Positions 1 to 5,931 of a stretch of DNA of 10,286 bases are shown here, one piece after another. The notes below the pieces were generated by a model. That model saw only the letters and a list, made by a program, of their open reading frames with translations, had not been told where the DNA came from and searched no databases. How positions within the stretch are numbered: the stretch's first letter is position 1; every line of letters begins with the position of its first letter. A program made the translations under genes and the position numbers. The stretch comes from an uncultured Eubacteriales bacterium (GTDB taxonomy: Bacteria > Bacillota > Clostridia > Saccharofermentanales > Fastidiosipilaceae): the NCBI GenBank assembly GCA_902373515.1, contig CABKML010000037.1, positions 1 through 10,286 of the forward strand, in the 5' to 3' direction.

Positions 1-1275
1 TCACCTTTTGAGGGAAAGCCGGCGGAGGTTGTCGAGCTTATCGAGGCGATTAAAGTTGCCTGCCGTGATATGAGTGCGGAATATACAGGCGCTTTGATTT
101 TAATTGAGCGCCAAACAAAGTTAGGGGAAATTATTGAAAAAGGTCAGGCTGTGGTGCTGAATGCCAGTATTACGTCGACGATGTTGGAACAAATTTTTTA
201 TAAAGGTTCGCCTTTGCATGACGGGGCTTGTGTTATTCGCGGCAATAAAATTTATGCGGCTCGCTGTCATGTGCCTCTATCCGGCTCCACCCGCTTGAAC
301 AAAGATTACGGCACCAGGCATCGGGCGGCTATCAGTGCCAGTGAAATCAGCGATGCGATTGCTATTGTCTGTTCGGAAGAACAGGGTTCGATTTCCGTTG
401 CTGTTGACGGAAATTTAATTAAGGTGAAAGATGCCGACGTGTTGGCCGAAGTGCTGGAGAAGTTCCTGATTAGTAAGACAAAAGAGGAATTAACGAAGAA
501 AAGAAGCTTATGGCAGAATTTGAACTTCTTTTTCAACCGACAATTTGAATTAAATGCCGATGTTTTGGATGATTTGGCGAAAAATGCCGGATTGAATGCG
601 GACAACGAAAAGCCGGAGGAAGCGGACGTTATTGTTGAGAACAGTGCCAATTTGCCGACTCCGACCTCGACGGTAAGAAAGGGTAAAGCCAAGCGCCGTT
701 ACAGCCGCTCCCGGATTGTTTTACAATTAACGGCTTTGATTTTAGCGCTTTTCGTTTGGTTGTATGTGCAGGCTACTACCAATGTTGTCAGCAGTCGCAG
801 ATATAATGTGAAAATTACGGCCGTCAATCATCAGGAACTGGATAAATATAATGTTGATTATCGCCTGAGTTCCTGGAATACGGATGTGCTTTTGCAGGCC
901 AGAGAGAGAAATTTACGTAATATTAACGCGGCCGATATTCAGGCGACGATCGATTTTAAGAGCCTGGAAGAAAGTATGAAGGAACAAATCCGGCAAGCTG
1001 TCAGTGAGAAGAAAACATCTTTGAAGGTTAATCTTCCTATTAAAGTTTCCGTGCCGGCCAAGCCCTACTACTCTTATCGCATTTTGAATAATAATCCGGC
1101 GACGATTGAAGTTGTATTTTTGCCGATATTGCAAAAAAATGCCGACGGTACGAAAGCGGCGGCGCCTGTGCCGACAAAAGTTAAAAAGGCAGCGGAAAAT
1201 TGGGATAAATTGTTGAAAGCGACAGTATCTGTGCCCAACGGTAAATCCGCGAAAGTGACGAAGATGACGAAATAG
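1..1275 (+). CDS. cdaA: Diadenylate cyclase CdaA (DAC domain) fused to a CdaR/YbbR-like segment, 5' end outside window
   Basis: Makes cyclic di-AMP from two ATP; in CdaA proteins the catalytic domain is cytoplasmic behind N-terminal membrane helices, which here would lie upstream of the window. The frame is open from base 1, so 424 residues are visible and the first internal ATG (70) is not taken as the start. The DAC domain spans about visible residues 1-155 and carries both signature motifs, DGA (74-76, within SPLHDGA) and RHR (106-108, within GTRHRAA). A charged Pro/Lys/Arg-rich linker follows, then one hydrophobic helix (about 239-259, ending FVWLYVQA), then about 110 residues with the pattern of a single YbbR repeat (VSSRRYNVKIT to PATIEVVFLP). 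In most Bacillota CdaA and CdaR are separate adjacent genes and CdaR has several YbbR repeats; here one frame joins them. The predicted topology puts YbbR outside the cell. No glmM follows; thrS does. DAC is certain, the YbbR call is strong. Confidence 0.9.
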   Translation, partial: SPFEGKPAEVVELIEAIKVACRDMSAEYTGALILIERQTKLGEIIEKGQAVVLNASITSTMLEQIFYKGSPLHDGACVIRGNKIYAARCHVPLSGSTRLNKDYGTRHRAAISASEISDAIAIVCSEEQGSISVAVDGNLIKVKDADVLAEVLEKFLISKTKEELTKKRSLWQNLNFFFNRQFELNADVLDDLAKNAGLNADNEKPEEADVIVENSANLPTPTSTVRKGKAKRRYSRSRIVLQLTALILALFVWLYVQATTNVVSSRRYNVKITAVNHQELDKYNVDYRLSSWNTDVLLQARERNLRNINAADIQATIDFKSLEESMKEQIRQAVSEKKTSLKVNLPIKVSVPAKPYYSYRILNNNPATIEVVFLPILQKNADGTKAAAPVPTKVKKAAENWDKLLKATVSVPNGKSAKVTKMTK

Positions 1276-1309
1276 GAGCTGTCTCGGTCGGGTTAAGGCC
1301 GACGGGAAG

Positions 1310-1337
1310 TTCACAAATTTGAAAAATTAAGTATAAT
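1310..1337 (+). promoter_or_regulatory. Sigma-70-type promoter for thrS
   Basis: A TTCACA hexamer (1310-1315) and a perfect TATAAT (1332-1337) are separated by 16 bases, in the 116-base gap between the cyclase fusion gene and thrS. Transcription would start near 1344 and give a leader of about 48 nt. A short GTCGG/CCGAC inverted repeat (1287-1303) just upstream has no T run, so it is not a convincing terminator for the cyclase gene. Confidence 0.65.
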
Positions 1338-1359
1338 TAATTCAACTGTTTATTTAGGC

Positions 1360-1377
1360 GACAGTCCGGAGACTGTC
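1360..1377 (+). promoter_or_regulatory. Perfect 5'-leader hairpin next to the thrS ribosome binding site
   Basis: GACAGTC (1360-1366) pairs perfectly with GACTGTC (1371-1377) around a CGGA loop. The stem may extend through GC (1358-1359) and GC (1379-1380) past a one-base bulge. The AGGAGG ribosome binding site begins at 1381, three bases after the 7-bp stem, so the hairpin abuts the site without covering it. It falls inside the short leader predicted from the promoter at 1310-1337. It could stabilise the mRNA or be bound by a protein such as the synthetase itself; the sequence does not decide this. There is no T run, so it is not a terminator. Confidence 0.55.
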
Positions 1378-1391
1378 TGCAGGAGGTTTAT

Positions 1392-3170
1392 ATGTGCGAT
1401 GATAAACAAGATGTGACGGAGAATATCAGTCGGCAAACAGCTAGTGCCGCAGCCATTGATGAAATACATGATGATGCTGAATATATGCAGCATTTTTGGC
1501 ATACGACCTCACATATTTTGGCACAGGCGGTTAAACGTTTGTATCCGGAAACTAAATTGGCAATAGGGCCCAGTATCAAAAACGGCTTTTACTATGATAT
1601 GGAGCGTGAACCGAAATTCACGGAGGAAGATTTACGGGCGATTGAGAAAGAAATGAAAAAAATCGTCAAAGAGAATTATCGCCTGGAACGTTTCGAGCTG
1701 CCACGGGCGGAAGCTATAAAATATTGGGAAGACAGAAATGAACCTTACAAAGTTGAATTGATTCACGATATGCCGGAGGATACGACAATTTCTTTCTATA
1801 AGCAAGGAGAGTTTGTCGATTTGTGTCGCGGCGGTCATTTGGATTGCACGGGCAGAATCAAGGCGTTCAAATTAACTTCTATTGCCGGTGCTTATTGGCG
1901 CGGTAACGAAAAAAATAAAATGTTGACCCGTATCTACGGTATCAGTTTCCCGCAAAAAGCGAAGTTACAGGAGTACTTGGAGCAGCTGGAGCAGGCTAAA
2001 TTGCGGGATCACCGGAAAATCGGTAAAGAAATGAACATCTTTATGATGTCGGAAATGGGACCCGGCTTCCCGTTCTGGTTACCTAACGGTGTAAAAATTA
2101 AGGAAACTTTGAAACAATTGTTGATCGATAATCAAAAGCGTCTGGGCTATCAACAGATTGAAACACCGATGATTTTATCTCGGCAATTATGGGAAACATC
2201 CGGTCACTGGGCCCATTATCAGGATAAGATGTATACAACTGTGATTGATGACGAAACTTTCGCCGTGAAGCCGATGAACTGCCCCGGTGGTGTTCTGGTT
2301 TATCGCAGTCAGCCGCGTTCTTATCGCGATTTGCCGTTGCGTCTTTCGGAATTCGGTCATTGCCATCGCCATGAAAAATCCGGAGAATTGCACGGCTTGA
2401 TGCGGGTTCGCTCTTTTACTCAGGATGATGCGCATATTTTTATGACCGCAGATCAGATTGAGAATGAGTTGGAACAGGTGATTTCTTTAATTGATAAGAT
2501 TTACAGCCGTTTCGGTTTTGAATATCATGTTGAGTTGTCGACTCGGCCGGAAGATTCTATGGGCTCGGATGAAGATTGGAATTTGGCGACAGCAGCTTTG
2601 GAATCGGCCTTAAAGAAACGGCAGATGAAATATATTGTTAATCCGGGTGACGGTGCTTTCTACGGCCCGAAGATCGATTTCCATATTCAGGATGCTTTGG
2701 GACGTGAGTGGCAATGCGGAACGGCGCAGGTCGACTTCCAGTTGCCGGAACGCTTCGCCTTGGAATATATCGGCAGTGATAATGAAAAGCATCGTCCGAT
2801 TATGTTGCACCGGGCAATTTACGGTTCAATGGAACGTTTTATCTCGGTTCTGATCGAACATTATGCCGGTAAATTCCCTTATTGGTTGGCACCGGAGCAG
2901 GTAAGAATTTTGCCTATTTCTGATAAGGTTGCAGAATATGCCGCCAAATTGCAGGATCAGCTCTTTGATGCGAATGTGCGTGTGACGACAGATGTGCGCA
3001 ACGAGAAAATCGGCTATAAGATTCGCCAAGCCCAGGTAGAGCATGTACCTTATATGCTTGTTGTCGGCGAAAAAGAAGCACAGTCGGGGCAAGTGGCAGT
3101 TCGCAGTCGGGATGAGGGCGATTTAGGCGTTATGGATTTGGCCTCTTTCCTGCAGCATGCGCAAAAGTAA
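1392..3170 (+). CDS. thrS: Threonyl-tRNA synthetase lacking the TGS domain
   Basis: Charges tRNA-Thr with threonine in the cytoplasm and hydrolyses mischarged Ser-tRNA-Thr. The 592 residues start directly at the editing domain: HTTSH (37-41) is the HxxxH motif, and C145 and H149 (CRGGH) complete the editing site. The class II catalytic core follows, with zinc ligands C297 (MNCPGG), H348 (DDAH) and H473 (MLHRA), motif 2 around R326/E328 and motif 3 at GSMERF (478-483). The C-terminal anticodon-binding domain covers about 500-592. E. coli ThrRS is 642 residues with an N-terminal TGS domain of about 60 residues; here only about 30 unrelated residues precede the editing domain. TGS-less forms are, to my knowledge, common in Clostridia, so I read this as a natural variant rather than a truncation. 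The start is fixed by a perfect AGGAGG (1381-1386) five bases before the ATG. The gene has its own promoter and terminator. Confidence 0.97.
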   Translation: MCDDKQDVTENISRQTASAAAIDEIHDDAEYMQHFWHTTSHILAQAVKRLYPETKLAIGPSIKNGFYYDMEREPKFTEEDLRAIEKEMKKIVKENYRLERFELPRAEAIKYWEDRNEPYKVELIHDMPEDTTISFYKQGEFVDLCRGGHLDCTGRIKAFKLTSIAGAYWRGNEKNKMLTRIYGISFPQKAKLQEYLEQLEQAKLRDHRKIGKEMNIFMMSEMGPGFPFWLPNGVKIKETLKQLLIDNQKRLGYQQIETPMILSRQLWETSGHWAHYQDKMYTTVIDDETFAVKPMNCPGGVLVYRSQPRSYRDLPLRLSEFGHCHRHEKSGELHGLMRVRSFTQDDAHIFMTADQIENELEQVISLIDKIYSRFGFEYHVELSTRPEDSMGSDEDWNLATAALESALKKRQMKYIVNPGDGAFYGPKIDFHIQDALGREWQCGTAQVDFQLPERFALEYIGSDNEKHRPIMLHRAIYGSMERFISVLIEHYAGKFPYWLAPEQVRILPISDKVAEYAAKLQDQLFDANVRVTTDVRNEKIGYKIRQAQVEHVPYMLVVGEKEAQSGQVAVRSRDEGDLGVMDLASFLQHAQK

Positions 3171-3193
3171 GCGCCAATAGAACTTAGTTATTT

Positions 3194-3230
3194 AAGCATA
3201 GGTGTAATTCAACGCCCATGCTTTTTATTT
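3194..3230 (+). terminator. Rho-independent terminator of thrS
   Basis: AAGCAT (3194-3199) pairs with ATGCTT (3218-3223). After one A/C mismatch, GGTGT (3201-3205) pairs with ACGCC (3212-3216), closing a 6-base loop. A TTTTTATTT tract follows. It lies 23 bases after the thrS stop and overlaps the last bases of the convergent YibE/F gene. The minus-strand side lacks a good T run, so it works mainly for thrS. Confidence 0.85.
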
Positions 3231-4447
3231 GTCTTTTGACCGTAGAAACAGGCGGAGATGAAAGAAGTGAGCGGAATGGTTAGAAGAATGGCAAAGGTGC
3301 CGATGATGCCGTTAATTACTTCTACCGCAAAGTGTTCCCGATTGAAAAAGAAATTCCAGGGCATGCCCGAGGCACTCAGCACCAAAATTGTTAATAAGGC
3401 GGTACCGATGTAAGCCATGATTAAAGTATTGGATAAAGTTGAGATCAGATCCTGTCCGATTTCAATACCTATTTTGTAAAGTTCCGGTAAGGTCAGATTA
3501 GGAGCCTGGGCTTTTACTTGCGCCAAAGCGGAAGAAATATCCATAGCAACGTCCATTACGGCACCTAAGGCTCCGATTAAAACCATGGAAAAAACCAGAG
3601 CTTGTAAATCAAGCTTGTGCGGTAAAGGTAAATTACCCAAAGTAATTGCTTCATCCCCTGTTATACCGCTGATTTTTAACCAATAGTTGCAGATAACGGC
3701 CAGAAAACCGGCAGCAATTACCCCCGCCAGGCAGCCGGAAACGGCAGCATAAGCTTTGGCATTATAACCGATTACCAAAAGATAACTGCTGAGAGTGGCA
3801 TACAGGCAAACTAACAGTGTCATTAAGTAAATGTTGTAGCCGGCAATTATACCGGGGATAAAAACTAAAAGAATCATCAGAATTGTCAAAATCAGAGACA
3901 GCAGAGTATTGAAGCCTTTAACTTTGCCGAATAAGAGTATGGCTGCACAGAAAATGCCCAACAACAGCAGCAATTTACCGCTGCGATCGTATTCGACGAA
4001 GACATAATTGCTCAGATTGGTCAAACTTTCGCCGCTTTTGTGCGGTTCATATAATAAAACCCGATCACCGGCTTTAACTTGAGCGGTACTGTTAGCCGGA
4101 TTGTTAAAATCGATGCTTTGATAGCCGATAACTTTATTTCCCTGATGTTCGCCGCTGTTCAGAGTAGCCGAAAAATTAATACGTAAATTAGGCTTCTCGG
4201 CATTTAAACCGGAGGGACTTTCTTTAACTGAAATTATTTTTTCAATTTCAGCCTTAATTAAATTTGCCCGATTTTCCGGCAAAGCTGGGAAATTACGCAT
4301 GACCAGCAAATGGCCGGAGAAGAGCAATAAACAGCTGATAATAATTGTCAAAATGTATAATGAACGCTTGCTGCCGCCTGCAGGCAAACGTTTCGGCTCA
4401 GGTTGAAGACATGATAACGAAACATCGGAGCTTACTGAATTATTCAC
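3209..4447 (-). CDS. YibE/F-family multi-pass membrane protein
   Basis: Integral membrane protein of the YibE/F-like family, whose biochemical role is not established. The 412 residues comprise a basic cytoplasmic N-terminus, a first helix (about 29-50), a polar and probably extracellular domain (about 52-156), and then roughly seven helices (about 158-173, 180-203, 206-227, 233-256, 281-303, 340-360 and 376-398). The most family-typical stretch is GALGAVMDVAMDISS (292-306), where a membrane helix carries two acidic residues. In lactic acid bacteria the family often occurs as two adjacent proteins; here one polypeptide holds the soluble domain and all the helices. The start is GTG at 4447-4445, with AAGGAAG about seven bases upstream on the minus strand and a TATAAT box behind it. 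It is transcribed toward thrS and divergently from addB, whose shared control region has been split by an insertion. The family is clear; substrate and role are unknown. Confidence 0.88.
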   Translation of the reverse strand: MNNSVSSDVSLSCLQPEPKRLPAGGSKRSLYILTIIISCLLLFSGHLLVMRNFPALPENRANLIKAEIEKIISVKESPSGLNAEKPNLRINFSATLNSGEHQGNKVIGYQSIDFNNPANSTAQVKAGDRVLLYEPHKSGESLTNLSNYVFVEYDRSGKLLLLLGIFCAAILLFGKVKGFNTLLSLILTILMILLVFIPGIIAGYNIYLMTLLVCLYATLSSYLLVIGYNAKAYAAVSGCLAGVIAAGFLAVICNYWLKISGITGDEAITLGNLPLPHKLDLQALVFSMVLIGALGAVMDVAMDISSALAQVKAQAPNLTLPELYKIGIEIGQDLISTLSNTLIMAYIGTALLTILVLSASGMPWNFFFNREHFAVEVINGIIGTFAILLTIPLTSFISACFYGQKTNKKHGR

Positions 4448-4491
4448 GATCGCACTTCCTTATTCTTTTTTAGTCAAAAATATTTTTTCTC

Positions 4492-4520
4492 ATTATACTA
4501 ATTTAGCTGCGGCTTGAACA
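4492..4520 (-). promoter_or_regulatory. Promoter of the YibE/F gene
   Basis: On the minus strand a perfect TATAAT (plus-strand 4492-4497) lies 17 bases from TGTTCA (4515-4520), a weak match to TTGACA. The -35 hexamer lies inside the left copy of the 34-bp direct repeat. The same hexamer, with the same 17-base spacing, appears in the addB promoter at the other repeat copy, which supports both assignments. Confidence 0.6.
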
Positions 4521-4545
4521 GATAAACAGGTGCAGCAGTTTGTTC
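4512..4545 (+). repeat. 34-bp direct repeat, left copy
   Basis: The 34 bases starting GCTTGAACAG and ending GTTTGTTC are identical to 5939-5972, 1427 bases downstream. Sequence diverges immediately on both sides of the two copies. The copies bracket the AT-rich island and fit a duplicated target site or attachment sites. Internally GAACA near the left end and TGTTC at the right end form an inverted repeat. Confidence 0.95.
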
Positions 4546-4554
4546 GGTATGAGT

Positions 4555-4573
4555 CACAAATGATAATGTCCCG
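4555..4573 (+). repeat. Left inverted repeat of the insertion cassette
   Basis: CACAAATGATAATGTCCCG matches the reverse complement of 5921-5939 at 17 of 19 positions; the differences are T/A and T/C. It begins nine bases inside the left 34-bp repeat. Those nine bases (GGTATGAGT) belong neither to the inverted nor to the direct repeat. Confidence 0.75.
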
Positions 4574-4580
4574 GTATGGT

Positions 4581-4596
4581 AGGAATCATTATTCCT
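4581..4596 (+). repeat. Small perfect hairpin near the left cassette end
   Basis: AGGAAT (4581-4586) and ATTCCT (4591-4596) form a 6-bp stem with a CATT loop, eight bases inside the left inverted repeat. No T run follows. It may be a subterminal structure of the element; it could also be chance in AT-rich DNA. Confidence 0.4.
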
Positions 4597-4644
4597 GAAT
4601 TTACTGTATTGGAGGACTTGCTTATCAGAAAGGTAACATTATCA

Positions 4645-4767
4645 ATGAACGAACAAAAGCACGAGAATACAGAGCAAAAAAGAAGCTACAAGCCACAACC
4701 TGAAATCAAATATCAGACCATACCACAAAAATCCGAACTATATTTCAATATAAGCTGTTCAAGGTAA
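4645..4767 (+). CDS. Possible small hydrophilic protein (40 aa), unrecognised
   Basis: A 40-residue frame beginning MNEQKHENTEQKR and ending in TAA. It is rich in Lys, Gln and Glu and has no membrane segment. The same frame is open upstream to an ATG at 4576, but that longer start has no ribosome binding site and overlaps the element-end hairpin. AGAAAGG (4627-4633) lies eleven bases before 4645, a weak and rather distant site. No promoter is evident. It might be the remnant N-terminus of a larger mobile-element gene truncated when the cassette formed. I do not recognise the family, and it may not be translated. Confidence 0.3.
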   Translation: MNEQKHENTEQKRSYKPQPEIKYQTIPQKSELYFNISCSR

Positions 4768-4780
4768 TACAATTATATAC

Positions 4781-4809
4781 TTGTAAAAGTTTATCGCAAG
4801 CGCTATACT
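4781..4809 (+). promoter_or_regulatory. Promoter of the cassette genes
   Basis: TTGTAA (4781-4786) and TATACT (4804-4809) with exactly 17 bases between them, 27 bases before the acetyltransferase GTG. It lies inside the cassette, so the cargo would be expressed independently of the insertion site. Confidence 0.6.
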
Positions 4810-4835
4810 AAAGAAAAACTGAGAGTGTTTGTGAT

Positions 4836-5282
4836 GTGAAGATAAAAGAAATTATAATTGAAGAAAATCTAAAACTAATTCCATATTATCCAAATCAAGA
4901 AATTGCTTTGAAGTGGTATCAAGATTCAGATGTTTGCAAGCAAGTAGATAACATAGATACTCTCTATACTAGAGACAGGCTAGACACGATGTATAATTAT
5001 CTTTCGACAAACGGGGAATGTTATTATGTCCAATTTAATAAAACTTTAGTTGGAGATGTTTCGCTTTATAATGGAAATGAACTGGCAATTGTGATTTCCA
5101 AGGAATATCAAAATCAGCATATTGGGCGAAAATGTATTCAGGAAATGATACAACAAGCAAAAGAAAGAGGTTTAAAAGAATTAATAGCAAATATATATTC
5201 ATTTAATCAGCAAAGCAGAAAAATGTTTGAATCAATTGGATTTAAACAAGTAGATGAAGAACTATATATGTATAAGCTCTGA
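4836..5282 (+). CDS. GNAT-family N-acetyltransferase (148 aa)
   Basis: Cytoplasmic acetyl-CoA-dependent acetyltransferase of the GNAT fold; the acceptor is unknown. The length (148 residues) is normal for a single-domain GNAT. The acetyl-CoA-binding region is at 85-100: strand AIVISKEY followed by QNQHIG (92-97), a form of the Q/R-x-x-G-x-G loop with His in place of the first Gly. Strand and helix ANIYSFNQQSRKMFESIGF (118-136) give the conserved Asn and the C-terminal GNAT half. The N-terminal stretch LKWYQDSDVCKQVDN is typical of a GNAT subgroup I associate with Clostridia. The start is GTG at 4836, because the ATG at 4834 meets an immediate stop; the ribosome binding site (GAGAG, 4821-4825) is weak. 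It has its own promoter and is followed 14 bases later by a small ORF, suggesting a three-gene cassette operon. Codon use is strongly AT-biased compared with the flanks. Detoxification, for example of an antibiotic, is possible but unproven. Confidence 0.9.
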   Translation: MKIKEIIIEENLKLIPYYPNQEIALKWYQDSDVCKQVDNIDTLYTRDRLDTMYNYLSTNGECYYVQFNKTLVGDVSLYNGNELAIVISKEYQNQHIGRKCIQEMIQQAKERGLKELIANIYSFNQQSRKMFESIGFKQVDEELYMYKL

Positions 5283-5296
5283 AATAGGAGGCTAAG

Positions 5297-5401
5297 ATGG
5301 AGAAATTAGATTTACTTGCAGACAAAATATACATGCATTTGATGTATTTTATAAAATTAATTCCGGCTCTGCTTGGATTTCAGCAACAAAATATTGGGTG
5401 A
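5297..5401 (+). CDS. Small hydrophobic peptide (34 aa)
   Basis: ATG at 5297, TGA at 5399-5401. The perfect AGGAGG at 5286-5291, five bases upstream, is the strongest ribosome binding site in the cassette and the main reason to believe it. The peptide starts MEKLDLLADKI, continues with a hydrophobic stretch (about residues 12-28) that could sit in a membrane, and ends QQQNIG. Its stop region (GGGTGA) overlaps the likely ribosome binding site of the next gene, which starts five bases after the stop, so translation may be coupled. It could be a leader peptide, a small membrane protein or the truncated front of a longer gene. I do not recognise the family. Confidence 0.5.
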   Translation: MEKLDLLADKIYMHLMYFIKLIPALLGFQQQNIG

Positions 5402-5406
5402 ATTAA

Positions 5407-5801
5407 ATGAGCATACATAAAAAATTTTTAAGTCCAATTATTCAAGCCTTGTTGTGGTTCTTTATATATGTGATTTTTAGCTTAGTGGATAATTCACATT
5501 ATTTGTTTGGGTGGATAATTCATAATAAAGTTTTTTACATTGCAGTGGCATTAATTGCAGTTTTGATAACTTTTTTGCAAAAAAACATAGGTTATTCCAT
5601 AACTTTAGGAAATATTTGTGGTTTATTTTTAGGGCGTTTTATGGGTGATTATATTAGAAATCAGTCTATGCTTAAGATTAATGAAGATATGAGTGCACAA
5701 AAAAATATGAACTAAGTCAGGATTATGGAGTTTTTATATGGATAGAATGTATTCTTGCATCGATAATAATCTCGTTGATTATAGAACTAATAAAAAAATA
5801 A
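5407..5801 (+). pseudogene. Small membrane protein with a frame break or -1 frameshift at an A7 run
   Basis: The uninterrupted frame (5407-5715) encodes 102 residues with three hydrophobic helices (about 8-26, 42-57 and 62-79), then KINEDMSAQKNMN and a stop. At the A7 run (5699-5705) the -1 frame takes over cleanly: from TAT at 5706 it reads YELSQDYGVFIW and goes on to a fourth strongly hydrophobic helix before TAA at 5799-5801. Together this gives about 131 residues and four helices. The downstream part looks like genuine protein (polar turn, aromatic-rich helix start, Lys-Lys end), so the short form is probably not the native end. Either one A was lost (8 A restores the frame), making a pseudogene, or the A_AAA_AAT heptamer or A7 run supports ribosomal or transcriptional slippage. 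A sequencing error is also possible. Start ATG follows GGGTG at 5396-5400. No function is recognised. Confidence 0.6.
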
Positions 5802-5907
5802 TAAAAAAATAAGGCGAAATGTATCTTAAAGTAAATGAGAAATTCCTAAGCGTGAACCTGAATCTAAAAACTTTTAAAGACCATTTCCCGGCTTAAGTTC
5901 ATTATAT
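5802..5907. other. AT-rich stretch after the membrane protein, no supported gene
   Basis: About 105 bases between the last cassette gene and its terminator. The only plus-strand frame with an ATG is a 25-codon ORF (5819-5896, MYLKVNEKFL start) with a poor ribosome binding site. I see nothing else here. It may be leftover sequence from the ancestral element. Confidence 0.4.
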
Positions 5908-5931
5908 ATGCCCCGTTTTTCGGGGCATTTT
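5908..5931 (+). terminator. Rho-independent terminator at the right edge of the cassette
   Basis: ATGCCCCG (5908-5915) pairs perfectly with CGGGGCAT (5921-5928) around a TTTTT loop and is followed by TTTCATTT. It should end the cassette operon and keep its transcripts out of addB. Its 3' arm is also part of the right inverted repeat of the element, so terminator and element end coincide. Confidence 0.9.

Noticed and set aside
1287..1303. GTCGG/CCGAC hairpin as terminator of the cyclase gene
   Set aside because: The stem has only five base pairs with a 7-base loop and is not followed by a T run.
306..1314. Minus-strand open frames opposite the cyclase fusion gene
   Set aside because: They overlap clear DAC and YbbR coding sequence, have Phe/Arg/Ser-rich compositions typical of antisense frames and lack start signals.
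1276..1391. T-box riboswitch upstream of thrS
   Set aside because: The gap is too short for a T-box and contains neither the conserved T-box sequence nor a terminator/antiterminator pair.
5819..5896. A 25-codon ORF before the cassette terminator
   Set aside because: The ribosome binding site is poor, the peptide is not recognisable and such a frame is expected by chance in this length of AT-rich DNA.
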